Counted from the stretch's first letter, positions 1 through 5,494 are shown. The stretch is 8,304 nucleotides of DNA from Candidatus Iainarchaeum sp. (GCA_016186855.1 JACPKT010000141.1:1-8304); one strand, 5' to 3'. Notes: generated by a model from the letters alone, not told the origin. Numbers and translations are program-made.

Positions 1-22
1 TTATAAAAAAAAGTGAGATTGA

Positions 23-427
23 ATGGTTAGAAAAGAATTCGTTTACAGGGGAAAAACTCTTGCAGAATTAGTGTCAATGAGTGAGGAAGAGTTTGCAAAA
101 TTTGCCGGCACGCGGATTAAGCGGTCGATTTTGCGCGGGTTGGACAAAAAGCTTTTGTCAAAAATCAAAAAGGCTTTTTTGGAAAGGCAGGAAAAAAAAG
201 AGCTGCGGCCAATCAGAACCCAGTTGAGGCATTTTCCTGTGCTTCCCAAAATGGTTGGCTTGAGGTTTGCAGTGCATAACGGGAAAGAGTTTTTGTTTGT
301 ACAGGTTACAGAAAAAATGATAGGGCATTATCTTGGAGAGTTTGTTTTGACAAGAAAAAGGCTGACACATGGAAAGGCAGGCATTGGGGCGACAAAATCA
401 AGCACTGCAATAACTGCAAGAGGGTAA
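23..427 (+). CDS. rps19: Small ribosomal subunit protein uS19 (S19, archaeal type)
   Basis: This protein binds 16S rRNA in the head of the small subunit, where it forms a pair with uS13 near the A site. The 134 residues match the archaeal family length. The diagnostic core runs from about residue 63 to 127: [19 protein letters not shown], then VHNGKEF (84-90), MIGHYLGEF (99-107), TRKR (110-113), [12 protein letters not shown] (116-127). The N-terminal 60 residues are the charged archaeal/eukaryotic extension. The ATG at 23 has GTGA at 13-16, six bases upstream. The stop lies 5 bases before uL22. The last residues (STAITARG) do not resemble the SSxFVPLK-like end I remember for archaeal S19, so the C-terminal tip is divergent. 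The identity is certain from motifs and position. Confidence 0.97.
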   Translation: MVRKEFVYRGKTLAELVSMSEEEFAKFAGTRIKRSILRGLDKKLLSKIKKAFLERQEKKELRPIRTQLRHFPVLPKMVGLRFAVHNGKEFLFVQVTEKMIGHYLGEFVLTRKRLTHGKAGIGATKSSTAITARG

Positions 428-432
428 AAAAA

Positions 433-903
433 ATGGTGAAGAAAAACTATCAGGTAAAAATCAGTGACCCGAAAAAAAAGGCCTATGTAATGGCAAAAAA
501 CCAGCCGGTTTCACTAAAGTATTCGGTGGAACTGAACAGAGAAATCAAAGGCAAACGAATTGACAAGGCGGAGACGTTTTTGAAAAACATTTTGGAGAAA
601 AAAGATTTTCTGCCGCTAAGAAAGTATGTTCACAACATTGCGCACAGAAAGGGAAAGGCAAAAAGTTTTACAAAGACAGGAAAGTACCCAAAGCGTCTTG
701 CAAAAAATTATTTGAAAATTCTTGAAAACCTGAAGGCAAATGCTGATTACAAGGGGCTTGATTCTGAAAACCTTTTGATTGTGCATGCTTTTTCCTCGCA
801 GGGTTTTAGAAGGGCTTCAAACCAAAAACAGGGAAGAATTGGCGGAAAACGGCATCAAAGCAAGTCAACCCACATTGAGATTGTGGCAGTGGAGGCTTCT
901 TGA
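433..903 (+). CDS. rpl22: Large ribosomal subunit protein uL22 (L22)
   Basis: uL22 binds 23S rRNA and its beta-hairpin lines the polypeptide exit tunnel. The protein has 156 residues, normal for archaea. Family landmarks are the SLKYSVELNREIKGKRIDKA stretch (27-46), which fits the archaeal ISPKHSVEICREIRG pattern, VHNIAHRKG (66-74), GKYPKRLAKN (83-92), ANADYKGLD (102-110), the loop arginines R126/R127 followed by GRI (134-136), and the final strand THIEIVAVE (146-154). The ATG at 433 has GAGGG at 420-424, eight bases upstream. The stop TGA (901-903) shares its last base with the uS3 start (TGATG), which suggests translational coupling. Confidence 0.97.
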   Translation: MVKKNYQVKISDPKKKAYVMAKNQPVSLKYSVELNREIKGKRIDKAETFLKNILEKKDFLPLRKYVHNIAHRKGKAKSFTKTGKYPKRLAKNYLKILENLKANADYKGLDSENLLIVHAFSSQGFRRASNQKQGRIGGKRHQSKSTHIEIVAVEAS

Positions 904-1721
904 TGATTGAAAAATTTTTTGTAGACCAGGGAGTAAAGCGGGTTGAGCTTGAAGAGTACCTTGCAAAAGAAATGGAAAACGCGGGATTTACCAAGTCACA
1001 GATTGTAAAGACCCCGCTTGTCACAAGAATAATTGTTAACGTGACCAAGCCAGGGCTTGCAATCGGAAAAAGCGGGGCAACAATCCGTGGAATTACTGAA
1101 ACGATTGCAAAAAGGTTTGGCATTGAAAACCCGCAGCTTGAAATAAAGGAAATCCCGATACCAGAGCTTGATGCAACTGCAATGGTTAACAAGATTAAGG
1201 CTCTGATTGAAAAAGGTTTCAGCTGGAGAAGTGTTGCGTACAGAACGGTAAAAGACATTGAAGCCCGCAAACCGCAGGGAATTGAGCTCTTATTGTCTGG
1301 AAAGCTCACTGGAAAGGGCGGCAGAAAAAGAAGGGCACGAATTGCTGTCGGCTACATGAAAAAGGTCGGGGACCAAGTGAAGTTAGTGGATTTTGCAAAG
1401 GCAACTGCTTACCCAAAGCCCGGGGCAATCGGAATAAAAATTCGGATTGTAAAACCTGACACAGTGTTTCCTGACAAAATAAGCATTGCAGAAGTTCTAA
1501 GGCAAAGAAAGCAGGCGTTAGAGAAAAAAACCTCGCAGGCAATGCAGGCAGGGGAAGCGCAAAAGCAGGATGAAAGCATAAAGGAAGCCACAGCTGGCGA
1601 GGCTGTAATTGAAATTGAACAGCACGCAGTGCAAAAAGAGTTGCCACAGGCGAAACAAAAAGAACCCACTAAAACTTTGGGGCAGAAAAAAAAAGAAAAT
1701 GAGGAAACTGAGAAAAAATGA
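903..1721 (+). CDS. rps3: Small ribosomal subunit protein uS3 (S3) with C-terminal extension
   Basis: uS3 lies in the small-subunit head at the mRNA entry channel. Counting from the ATG at 903, the protein has 272 residues. The N-terminal KH type 2 domain spans about 15-95 and has its GxxG loop as GKSG (55-58), with PGLAIGKSGATIRGITE around it. The C-terminal S3 domain contains SGKLTGKGGRKRRARIAVGYMK (132-153) and the AIGIKIRIVKPDTVFPDKI segment (175-193). Residues from about 200 to 272 form a low-complexity, hydrophilic tail rich in Q, K, E and A, beyond the conserved fold. The start at 903 is preferred over a TTG at 900 because GGAGG (891-895) is seven bases upstream and archaeal S3 proteins begin in this register. 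The stop overlaps the uL29 ATG (ATGA). Confidence 0.97.
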   Translation: MIEKFFVDQGVKRVELEEYLAKEMENAGFTKSQIVKTPLVTRIIVNVTKPGLAIGKSGATIRGITETIAKRFGIENPQLEIKEIPIPELDATAMVNKIKALIEKGFSWRSVAYRTVKDIEARKPQGIELLLSGKLTGKGGRKRRARIAVGYMKKVGDQVKLVDFAKATAYPKPGAIGIKIRIVKPDTVFPDKISIAEVLRQRKQALEKKTSQAMQAGEAQKQDESIKEATAGEAVIEIEQHAVQKELPQAKQKEPTKTLGQKKKENEETEKK

Positions 1722-1939
1722 GAAAAAAAACCGCACAGTTAAGGGACCTGTCAGTGCAAGAGATTGAAAGCCAGATGGCTGAAACAAAAAGCAACCTTGC
1801 AAGGGAAAAGTCTCTTGGAGTGAGTGGGCAGAAGGCTGAAAAGCCGACAAACATCAGGATGATGAGAAGGCAGATTGCAAGAATGCTTACAATTTTGGAA
1901 GAGAAGAGGGGGGGACGCAAAAAGGATGAGCGAGCTTGA
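1718..1939 (+). CDS. rpl29: Large ribosomal subunit protein uL29 (L29)
   Basis: This small two-helix protein sits near the exit of the peptide tunnel, next to uL23. At 73 residues it has the usual family length. It shows the family pattern: an LRDLSVQEIESQMAETKSNL helix (8-27), a short turn, then an NIRMMRRQIARMLTILEEKR helix (45-64). The ATG overlaps the uS3 stop by four bases (ATGA), and there is no convincing ribosome binding site, so it probably depends on reinitiation after uS3. The 3' end overlaps the aIF1 gene by 14 bases. The protein is short and charged, but position and helix pattern make the call secure. Confidence 0.93.
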   Translation: MRKKTAQLRDLSVQEIESQMAETKSNLAREKSLGVSGQKAEKPTNIRMMRRQIARMLTILEEKRGGRKKDERA

Positions 1940-2228
1940 CAAGATAACAGGGCTTCCAAAAGAATTGTTTGAAATCGACACGATTTCAAAGGAAACCCAA
2001 AAAATTAAAATAAGGGTTGAACGGAGAAGGATGAAAAAATTGGTAACATCAGTTGTTGGAATTGACTCGAAAAAGGAAATGAAAGAGATTGCAAAAGAGT
2101 TGAAAAAAAAGCTTGCGTGTGGAGGGACAGTTAAAGGAGATGAAATTGAACTGCAGGGAGACCACAAAAAAAGGGTAAGAGAATTTTTGATTGCAATAGG
2201 GTACAAGGAGGAACAAATTGATGCTTAA
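1926..2228 (+). CDS. Translation initiation factor aIF1 (SUI1 family)
   Basis: aIF1 binds the small subunit near the P site and enforces start-codon selection. From the ATG at 1926 the protein has 100 residues. The SUI1 fold is clear: KIKIRVERRRMKKLVTSVVG (26-45), the hallmark KKLACGGTVKGDEIELQGDH (61-80), then RVREFLIAIGY (83-93). The N-terminus reads MSELDKITGLPKELFEID. It keeps the GLPKEL motif but lacks every cysteine of the CxxCGLPKELCxC segment known from many archaeal homologues. An upstream in-frame ATG at 1875 would add 17 residues wholly inside uL29, so 1926 was chosen. A G-run (GAGGGGGGG, 1906-1914) lies 11 bases upstream, a poor spacing, so coupling to uL29 is likely. Confidence 0.95.
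   Translation: MSELDKITGLPKELFEIDTISKETQKIKIRVERRRMKKLVTSVVGIDSKKEMKEIAKELKKKLACGGTVKGDEIELQGDHKKRVREFLIAIGYKEEQIDA
2205..2211 (+). promoter_or_regulatory. Shine-Dalgarno site for Rnp1
   Basis: AAGGAGG lies nine bases before the ATG at 2221, inside the end of aIF1. It supports 2221 as the start rather than the TTG at 2218. Confidence 0.7.
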
Positions 2229-2517
2229 GGGAGAAAATTACTGCATTAGCGCAAAAAACCTGTTATGCCACGAGTTCATAGGGCTTTCTGCGCGGGTTAT
2301 TGAGAGCGCACATAAAAGCAGGGAAAAAACAGCTGGAACGATAGTTGATGAAACAAAGAATTTGTTTTTAATTAAAACAAAAACTGGGGTTAAAGCGGTT
2401 CCGAAAAAAGAGGCAGTGTTTCTTGTGAAGGTTGGAAATGAAACAGTCACAGTGGACGGGAAAAAAATTTTGGTCAGGCCGCAGGAGAGGATAAAATATT
2501 TCTGGAGGAAAAACTGA
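2221..2517 (+). CDS. rnp1: Ribonuclease P protein component 1 (Rpp29/Pop4 homologue)
   Basis: This is a protein subunit of archaeal RNase P, the ribonucleoprotein that removes 5' leaders from pre-tRNA. It works with Rpp21 on the RNA specificity domain. From the ATG at 2221 it has 98 residues. Family features are LLCHEFIGLSARVIES (14-29), GTIVDETKNLFLIKT (39-53), a VPKKEAVFLV strand (60-69), and the VDGKKILVRPQERIK end (78-92), matching the VDG...RPEER signature of the Sm-like Rpp29 core. It overlaps the aIF1 stop by 8 bases. Its stop shares one base with the uS17 start. Residence between aIF1 and uS17 is the known archaeal arrangement. It is near the minimal length for the family. Confidence 0.95.
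   Translation: MLKGENYCISAKNLLCHEFIGLSARVIESAHKSREKTAGTIVDETKNLFLIKTKTGVKAVPKKEAVFLVKVGNETVTVDGKKILVRPQERIKYFWRKN
2504..2508 (+). promoter_or_regulatory. Shine-Dalgarno site for uS17
   Basis: GGAGG lies eight bases before the uS17 ATG at 2517, within the last codons of Rnp1. Confidence 0.65.
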
Positions 2518-2816
2518 TGCAGGAGTGCAGTGATTTGAGGTGCGCGGCTCACGGGCAGATTAAGACACATGGAAACATTTTCAGCGGCGAGGTCATAAGC
2601 ACAAAGGCTGACAAAACAGTCACAATACAGAGAAGTGTCACGCACTATGTGCCAAAGTATGAACGGTACAAAAAGGTTCGCTCAAAAATTGCGGCGCACA
2701 AACCGCCCTGCATTGATGTCTTTGTAGGGGACATTGTGAGAATTGAGGAAACAAGAAAGCTTTCAAAAACAAAGAACTTTGTTGTCACAAAAGTTTTAAA
2801 GAGGGCTAAAAAATGA
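2517..2816 (+). CDS. rps17: Small ribosomal subunit protein uS17 (S17, archaeal type)
   Basis: uS17 is an early-assembling OB-fold protein on the small-subunit body. It has 99 residues. The archaeal C-x4-C-x2-HG motif is present at C4, C9 and H12-G13. The OB fold follows with FSGEVISTKADKTVTIQRS (22-40), the very conserved YVPKYERYKK (44-53), SKIAAHKPPCIDVFVGDIVRI (56-76) and LSKTKNFVV (82-90). It starts only three residues before the first cysteine, so the short extra N-terminal arm of many archaeal S17 proteins is absent. It begins in a TGATG overlap with Rnp1, and its stop overlaps the uL14 ATG (ATGA). Confidence 0.96.
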   Translation: MQECSDLRCAAHGQIKTHGNIFSGEVISTKADKTVTIQRSVTHYVPKYERYKKVRSKIAAHKPPCIDVFVGDIVRIEETRKLSKTKNFVVTKVLKRAKK

Positions 2817-3211
2817 AGGCAATAAATGCGAGAAGGGCAAAAAGCTTGTTGCTTAACAGCAATTGCGTGTGTGCTGACAACAGTGGGGCAAAAGAAGTGT
2901 ATCTGATAAGCGTTGTGGGGTTTAAGGGAAAAAAAAGAAGAAACCCGTCTGCAGGCATTGCTGACTTGGTTAACGTTGTCGTACGCAAGGGAAAGCCAGA
3001 AATGAAAAGCAAAATTGAGAGAGCGGTTATAATCAGGACAAAAAAAGAGTACAGGAGACATGACGGGACAAGGATAAAGTTTGAGGATAACGCGGTCGTA
3101 CTTGTGGACGAGAAGGGACTTCCAAAGGCCTCTGAAGTAAAAGGGGTTGTGGCAAAAGAGGTTGGGGAAAGATGGCCAAAAATTGCCGGAATTGCATCGG
3201 CAATAGTTTGA
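2813..3211 (+). CDS. rpl14: Large ribosomal subunit protein uL14 (L14)
   Basis: uL14 is a beta-barrel protein on the subunit interface, contacting 23S rRNA and bridging to the small subunit. At 132 residues it is typical of archaea. The hallmark CADNSGAKEVYLI is at 20-32. It is followed by ADLVNVVVRKGKPEMKSKI (50-68), AVIIRTKKEYRRHDGTRIKFEDNAVVLVD (71-99) and the C-terminal RWPKIAGIASAIV (120-132). Each segment aligns to the family without gaps that I can see. GAGGG at 2801-2805 lies seven bases before the ATG. It overlaps uS17 by four bases and is separated from uL24 by nine. Confidence 0.97.
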   Translation: MKAINARRAKSLLLNSNCVCADNSGAKEVYLISVVGFKGKKRRNPSAGIADLVNVVVRKGKPEMKSKIERAVIIRTKKEYRRHDGTRIKFEDNAVVLVDEKGLPKASEVKGVVAKEVGERWPKIAGIASAIV

Positions 3212-3220
3212 GGGAAAAAA

Positions 3221-3712
3221 ATGGATTCAAAACAGCCAGGAAAGAAAAGAAAAAGTTTTTTTTGGGCAAAAATGCACACTGTCCAGAAATTTTTTGGCGC
3301 ACACTTAAACAAAGAGCTTAGAAAATCCCTGAAAAAAAGGTCACTTAGCGTGAGAAAAGGCGACAAAGTCAAAATAGTGAGGGGAAAAAACAGTGGAAAA
3401 ATTGGGAAAATCATGCAAGTTAACAGGAAAAAAGTTCAGGTGTTTGTGGAAGGTCTTACAAGAAAGAAAAGCAACGGCAAAGAGGTTTTTGTTCCGTTCC
3501 ACCCTTCAAATCTGGAAATCGTAGAGCTTGCTCCAGCAGATAAAAAAAGGATTGTAAGCACTTTGGCGCCGGCAAAAGAGAGTGGGAAAAAAATTCCAAA
3601 AAAAGAAATCCAAAAAGTGCCAGCGGAATTTGCCGCTGGCGAGCGAAAGCAAGCCAGTGCCACAAAAGGTGGCACAAAAGCACCAGCTAATTTTGCAGCT
3701 GAGGTGAAATGA
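3221..3712 (+). CDS. rpl24: Large ribosomal subunit protein uL24 (L24) with C-terminal tail
   Basis: uL24 is an assembly initiator of the large subunit and sits near the tunnel exit. It has 163 residues, longer than the roughly 120 I expect for archaea. The N-terminus has the SKQPGKKRKSFFWA signature (3-16), then SAHL-like GAHLNKELRKSLKKRSLSVRKGD (26-48). The KOW domain follows (VKIVRGKNSGKIGKIMQV, 50-67), then VEGLTRKKSNGKEVFVPFHPSNLEIVEL (76-103). Residues about 111-163 form a low-complexity K/A/E/G tail that contains PAEFAA (134-139) and PANFAA (155-160). The DNA of this tail holds several inverted repeats. The ATG at 3221 has GAGGG at 3210-3214. The stop overlaps the eS4 start region. Confidence 0.96.
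   Translation: MDSKQPGKKRKSFFWAKMHTVQKFFGAHLNKELRKSLKKRSLSVRKGDKVKIVRGKNSGKIGKIMQVNRKKVQVFVEGLTRKKSNGKEVFVPFHPSNLEIVELAPADKKRIVSTLAPAKESGKKIPKKEIQKVPAEFAAGERKQASATKGGTKAPANFAAEVK
3619..3640 (+). repeat. Perfect 8-bp inverted repeat (hairpin H1) in the uL24 tail
   Basis: GCCAGCGG (3619-3626) and CCGCTGGC (3633-3640) are exact reverse complements separated by six bases (AATTTG). In mRNA this is a GC-rich stem-loop inside the non-conserved tail. Its right arm could instead pair CTGGC (3636-3640) with GCCAG (3653-3657), enclosing a GC-GAAA-GC tetraloop, so two conformations are possible. There is no following T run, so it does not look like a terminator. Confidence 0.6.
3657..3675 (+). repeat. 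Perfect 7-bp inverted repeat (hairpin H2) in the uL24 tail
   Basis: GTGCCAC (3657-3663) and GTGGCAC (3669-3675) are exact reverse complements around a five-base AAAAG loop. It lies 16 bases after H1. Its left-arm G3657 would be shared with the alternative CTGGC/GCCAG stem. Confidence 0.55.
3683..3700 (+). repeat. Second copy of an imperfect 18-bp repeat (hairpin H3); first copy at 3620-3637
   Basis: CCAGCTAATTTTGCAGCT matches CCAGCGGAATTTGCCGCT at 3620-3637 in 14 of 18 positions, and the copies encode PANFAA and PAEFAA. This copy can form a weaker 5-bp stem, CAGCT (3684-3688) with AGCTG (3697-3701). One stem pair changed from G-C in the first copy to T-A here, which keeps the pairing. The stem ends at the eS4 Shine-Dalgarno site. 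Confidence 0.45.
3701..3707 (+). promoter_or_regulatory. Shine-Dalgarno site for eS4
   Basis: GAGGTGA lies four bases before the ATG at 3712 but only one base before the ATG at 3709. A four-base spacing also occurs at uS8 here, so 3712 is preferred. G3701 closes the H3 stem, so the hairpin touches the binding site. Confidence 0.65.
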
Positions 3713-4443
3713 TGAGTTCAAAAGGGGAAAACAAAAAGCAAAAAACAATTTCAACTGCAAAAATAAGGTTTTTGAAAAGGAAAGAGAAAATCTGGACAAT
3801 CAAAAACAGGACAGGTCCTCATTCGCAAAAAACTTCTGTTCCGCTTGGTTTTGTTGTAAGAGACATGCTTGGCCTTGCAGAGACAAAAAAAGAGATAAGA
3901 ATAATTCTTAACGGCGCAAGCGTTCAGGTGAACGGAACGGTTAGAAAGGATTTGAAATTTCCAGTGGGTTTGTTTGACATAGTGAGTTTTCCACAAACCG
4001 GAAAAATGTATAGAATTATGCTTGACAAGAATGGAAGAATAAAAGTAACAGAAATGGGTCAAAAAGCTTCTTTGGAAAAAGTTTCAAAAATTTTGAAAAA
4101 GCATGTGAAAAAAAACGGGAAAATAATTCTCACAACCAGTGAAGGTTTTGTTCTTCTGCAGGGCAAGCACAAAATCAGCGTGTCAGATTCGGTAAAAATT
4201 TCGCTGCCTGAGAAAAAAATTTTGCAGCACTTTCCGCTCTCGGATGGAATGGTTGCGTTGATTATCGGTGGAAAGCATGCAGGGCAGGTTGTCACGGTGA
4301 AAGCAGTTATTGAAGGCTCAATGCACAAGCCAAAGCTTGTGAAAACGCAGACAGACCAAGGCGAATTTGAGACCCTTGAAAAATATGTGTGTGTCGTAGG
4401 CGACCGGCAAACTGCAGAGCAGATGAGCATTGAAGGTGCATGA
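3712..4443 (+). CDS. rps4e: Small ribosomal subunit protein eS4 (S4e)
   Basis: eS4 is an archaeal/eukaryotic protein of the small-subunit body. From the ATG at 3712 it has 243 residues, the usual length. Domains in order are an N-terminal segment with TGPHSQKTSVPLGFVVRDML (34-53), an S4-type RNA-binding domain (about 45-100) including VNGTVRKDLKFPVGLFDIVSFP (73-94), a central domain (about 105-175), and a C-terminal KOW-like segment LIIGGKHAGQVVTVKAV (183-199). The first 30 residues are divergent: the conserved HLKRLAAPxxWPI-type start is replaced by a lysine-rich stretch, although KRKEKIWTI (22-30) still fits. Start choice rests on the GAGGTGA spacing; the ATG at 3709 would add one Met. The gene ends two bases before the uL5 ATG. 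Confidence 0.95.
   Translation: MSSKGENKKQKTISTAKIRFLKRKEKIWTIKNRTGPHSQKTSVPLGFVVRDMLGLAETKKEIRIILNGASVQVNGTVRKDLKFPVGLFDIVSFPQTGKMYRIMLDKNGRIKVTEMGQKASLEKVSKILKKHVKKNGKIILTTSEGFVLLQGKHKISVSDSVKISLPEKKILQHFPLSDGMVALIIGGKHAGQVVTVKAVIEGSMHKPKLVKTQTDQGEFETLEKYVCVVGDRQTAEQMSIEGA
4433..4438 (+). promoter_or_regulatory. Shine-Dalgarno site deciding the uL5 start
   Basis: AAGGTG lies six bases before the ATG at 4445 and twelve before the ATG at 4451, favouring 4445. The upstream TTG at 4430 would begin before this motif. Confidence 0.6.
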
Positions 4444-4444
4444 A

Positions 4445-4948
4445 ATGAAAATGACAGAAATTTCAATTGAAAAGGTGACAATAAACATGGGTGTTGGCCA
4501 GACAGGAGTAGAACTTGACAAGGCTGCAAGCATTTTGAAAACAATAACCGCTGCAGTCCCTGTAAGAACACTTTCAAAAGTAAAGCAGCCAACTTGGGGC
4601 CTTCGACCCGGCCTTACCATTGGCGCAAAGGTAACGCTAAGAAAGCAAAAAGCAATCGAGTTCTTAAAAGACGCGCTTTTTGCAAAAGACAATCGGATTT
4701 TGGGCAAGAACTTTGACAACCACGGAAACTTTGGGTTTGGAATAAGGGAATACATTGACCTGCCAAAAACAAAGTATGACCCAAAGCTTGGTATAAGGGG
4801 TTTTGATGTGCTTGTCGCACTTAAAAGGCCGGGCTTTAGAATCAAGAGGAGAAAAATCAACAAAAAAAGCATTCCAAGAAGGCACACTATTTCAAAAAGC
4901 GAGGCTATAGAGTTTGTGAAAGAAAAATTCGGGGTTGCTGTCGAATGA
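4445..4948 (+). CDS. rpl5: Large ribosomal subunit protein uL5 (L5)
   Basis: uL5 is in the central protuberance, binds 5S rRNA and contacts P-site tRNA. From the ATG at 4445 it has 167 residues, as expected for archaea. Family segments are ISIEKVTINMGVGQTG (6-21), PVRTLSKVKQPTWGLRPG (39-56), IGAKVTLR (59-66), DNHGNFGFGIREYIDLP (91-107), YDPKLGIRGFDVLVALKRPGFRIKRR (111-136) and IPRRHTISKSEAIEFVKEKFGV (143-164). Every conserved block is present in order. The stop overlaps the uS14 ATG by four bases (ATGA). Confidence 0.97.
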   Translation: MKMTEISIEKVTINMGVGQTGVELDKAASILKTITAAVPVRTLSKVKQPTWGLRPGLTIGAKVTLRKQKAIEFLKDALFAKDNRILGKNFDNHGNFGFGIREYIDLPKTKYDPKLGIRGFDVLVALKRPGFRIKRRKINKKSIPRRHTISKSEAIEFVKEKFGVAVE

Positions 4949-5097
4949 AGGAGCAAAAAACCAACAGCGAAAAATACATGGTGTTGTGCAAAAGGTGCCG
5001 CAACGACAAGGGAGTCATTAGAAAGTACAATTTGAATATTTGCAGGAGATGCTTTAAGGACATTGCCTTAAACATCGGATTCAAAAAATTTGGGTGA
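4945..5097 (+). CDS. rps14: Small ribosomal subunit protein uS14, zinc-binding type
   Basis: This 50-residue protein binds 16S rRNA in the small-subunit head. It is short enough to be missed by length-filtered gene finding. Four cysteines form the expected zinc site: C15 and C18 (CKRC), and C33 and C36 (CRRC). The segment between them, GVIRKYNLNI, and the end, FKDIALNIGFKKFG, are typical of archaeal S14. The ATG at 4945 overlaps the uL5 stop (ATGA). The stop TGA at 5095-5097 lies in the uS8 ribosome binding site. Its place between uL5 and uS8 is the canonical one, so the call is firm despite the size. Confidence 0.96.
   Translation: MKEQKTNSEKYMVLCKRCRNDKGVIRKYNLNICRRCFKDIALNIGFKKFG
5093..5097 (+). 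promoter_or_regulatory. Shine-Dalgarno site for uS8
   Basis: GGTGA lies four bases before the ATG at 5102 and includes the uS14 stop codon. It argues against an upstream TTG at 5090. Confidence 0.7.
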
Positions 5098-5101
5098 TGA
5101 A

Positions 5102-5494
5102 ATGGCAAGAATTGATCCGCTGTCAGATGCGCTGACAAACATTAAAAACCATGAGGACACTGCAAAAAAGCTATGTGTCATAAGGCCTGCTTCAAAACTT
5201 TTGGGGGAAATACTGCGGGTAATGCAGGAAAAAAAATATATTGGAACATACGAGTACATTGATGATGGGCGAGACGGGATGTATAGGATAAACCTGGTGG
5301 GAAAAATAAATGAGTGCAGGGTCATAAAGCCCCGTTATGCTGTCAAAAAAACAGGGTTTGAAAAGTTCGAGAAACGGTACCTGCCGTCAAAAGACATCGG
5401 ACTTTTGATTGTTTCAACACCAATGGGCGTCATGACCCACTTTAATGCAAAAGAAAAATCAGTGGGCGGAAGGCTTTTGGCTTACGTTTACTAA
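5102..5494 (+). CDS. rps8: Small ribosomal subunit protein uS8 (S8)
   Basis: uS8 binds the central domain of 16S rRNA and is a core assembly protein. In several organisms it is also an autoregulator of its operon (family knowledge). It has 130 residues, the standard archaeal length. Conserved segments are DPLSDALTNIKNHE (5-18), RPASKLLGEILRVMQEKKYIGTYEYIDDGRDG (28-59), GKIN..RVIKPRYAV (67-81), and the C-terminal LLIVSTPMGVMTH (101-113) with GGRLLAYVY (122-130). The start follows the uS14 stop by four bases and has a GGTGA site. Nothing in the sequence is unusual. Confidence 0.97.
   Translation: MARIDPLSDALTNIKNHEDTAKKLCVIRPASKLLGEILRVMQEKKYIGTYEYIDDGRDGMYRINLVGKINECRVIKPRYAVKKTGFEKFEKRYLPSKDIGLLIVSTPMGVMTHFNAKEKSVGGRLLAYVY

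Noticed and set aside
1..10. TTATAAAAAA resembles an archaeal TATA box.
   Set aside because: A start about 25 bases downstream would fall inside uS19, no BRE is visible because the window begins here, and A/T runs are common throughout.
1..16. A short in-frame stretch ending in TGA at 14-16 (Tyr-Lys-Lys-Lys-stop) that could be the last codons of uL2, the gene expected upstream.
   Set aside because: Four codons cannot identify a protein. The position fits, but I do not annotate it.
1875..1925. An upstream in-frame ATG for aIF1.
   Set aside because: The extra 17 residues lie inside uL29 and do not resemble aIF1. MSEL at 1926 matches the family start.
2221..2517. The RNase P protein gene within a ribosomal operon as a novel association.
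   Set aside because: Rnp1 between aIF1 and uS17 is a known archaeal arrangement.
2806..3414. A 202-codon open frame on the minus strand.
   Set aside because: It lies fully opposite uL14 and uL24, is Phe/Ser/Leu-rich as expected from the complement of a purine-rich strand, and shows no recognizable domain.
3619..3675. The uL24 tail hairpins as a transcription terminator or a CRISPR repeat.
   Set aside because: There is no T-run, the operon continues in frame, and there is no regular repeat-spacer pattern.
4318..4956. A 212-codon open frame on the minus strand.
   Set aside because: It is antisense to eS4 and uL5, whose conservation explains the DNA. It has shadow-like composition.
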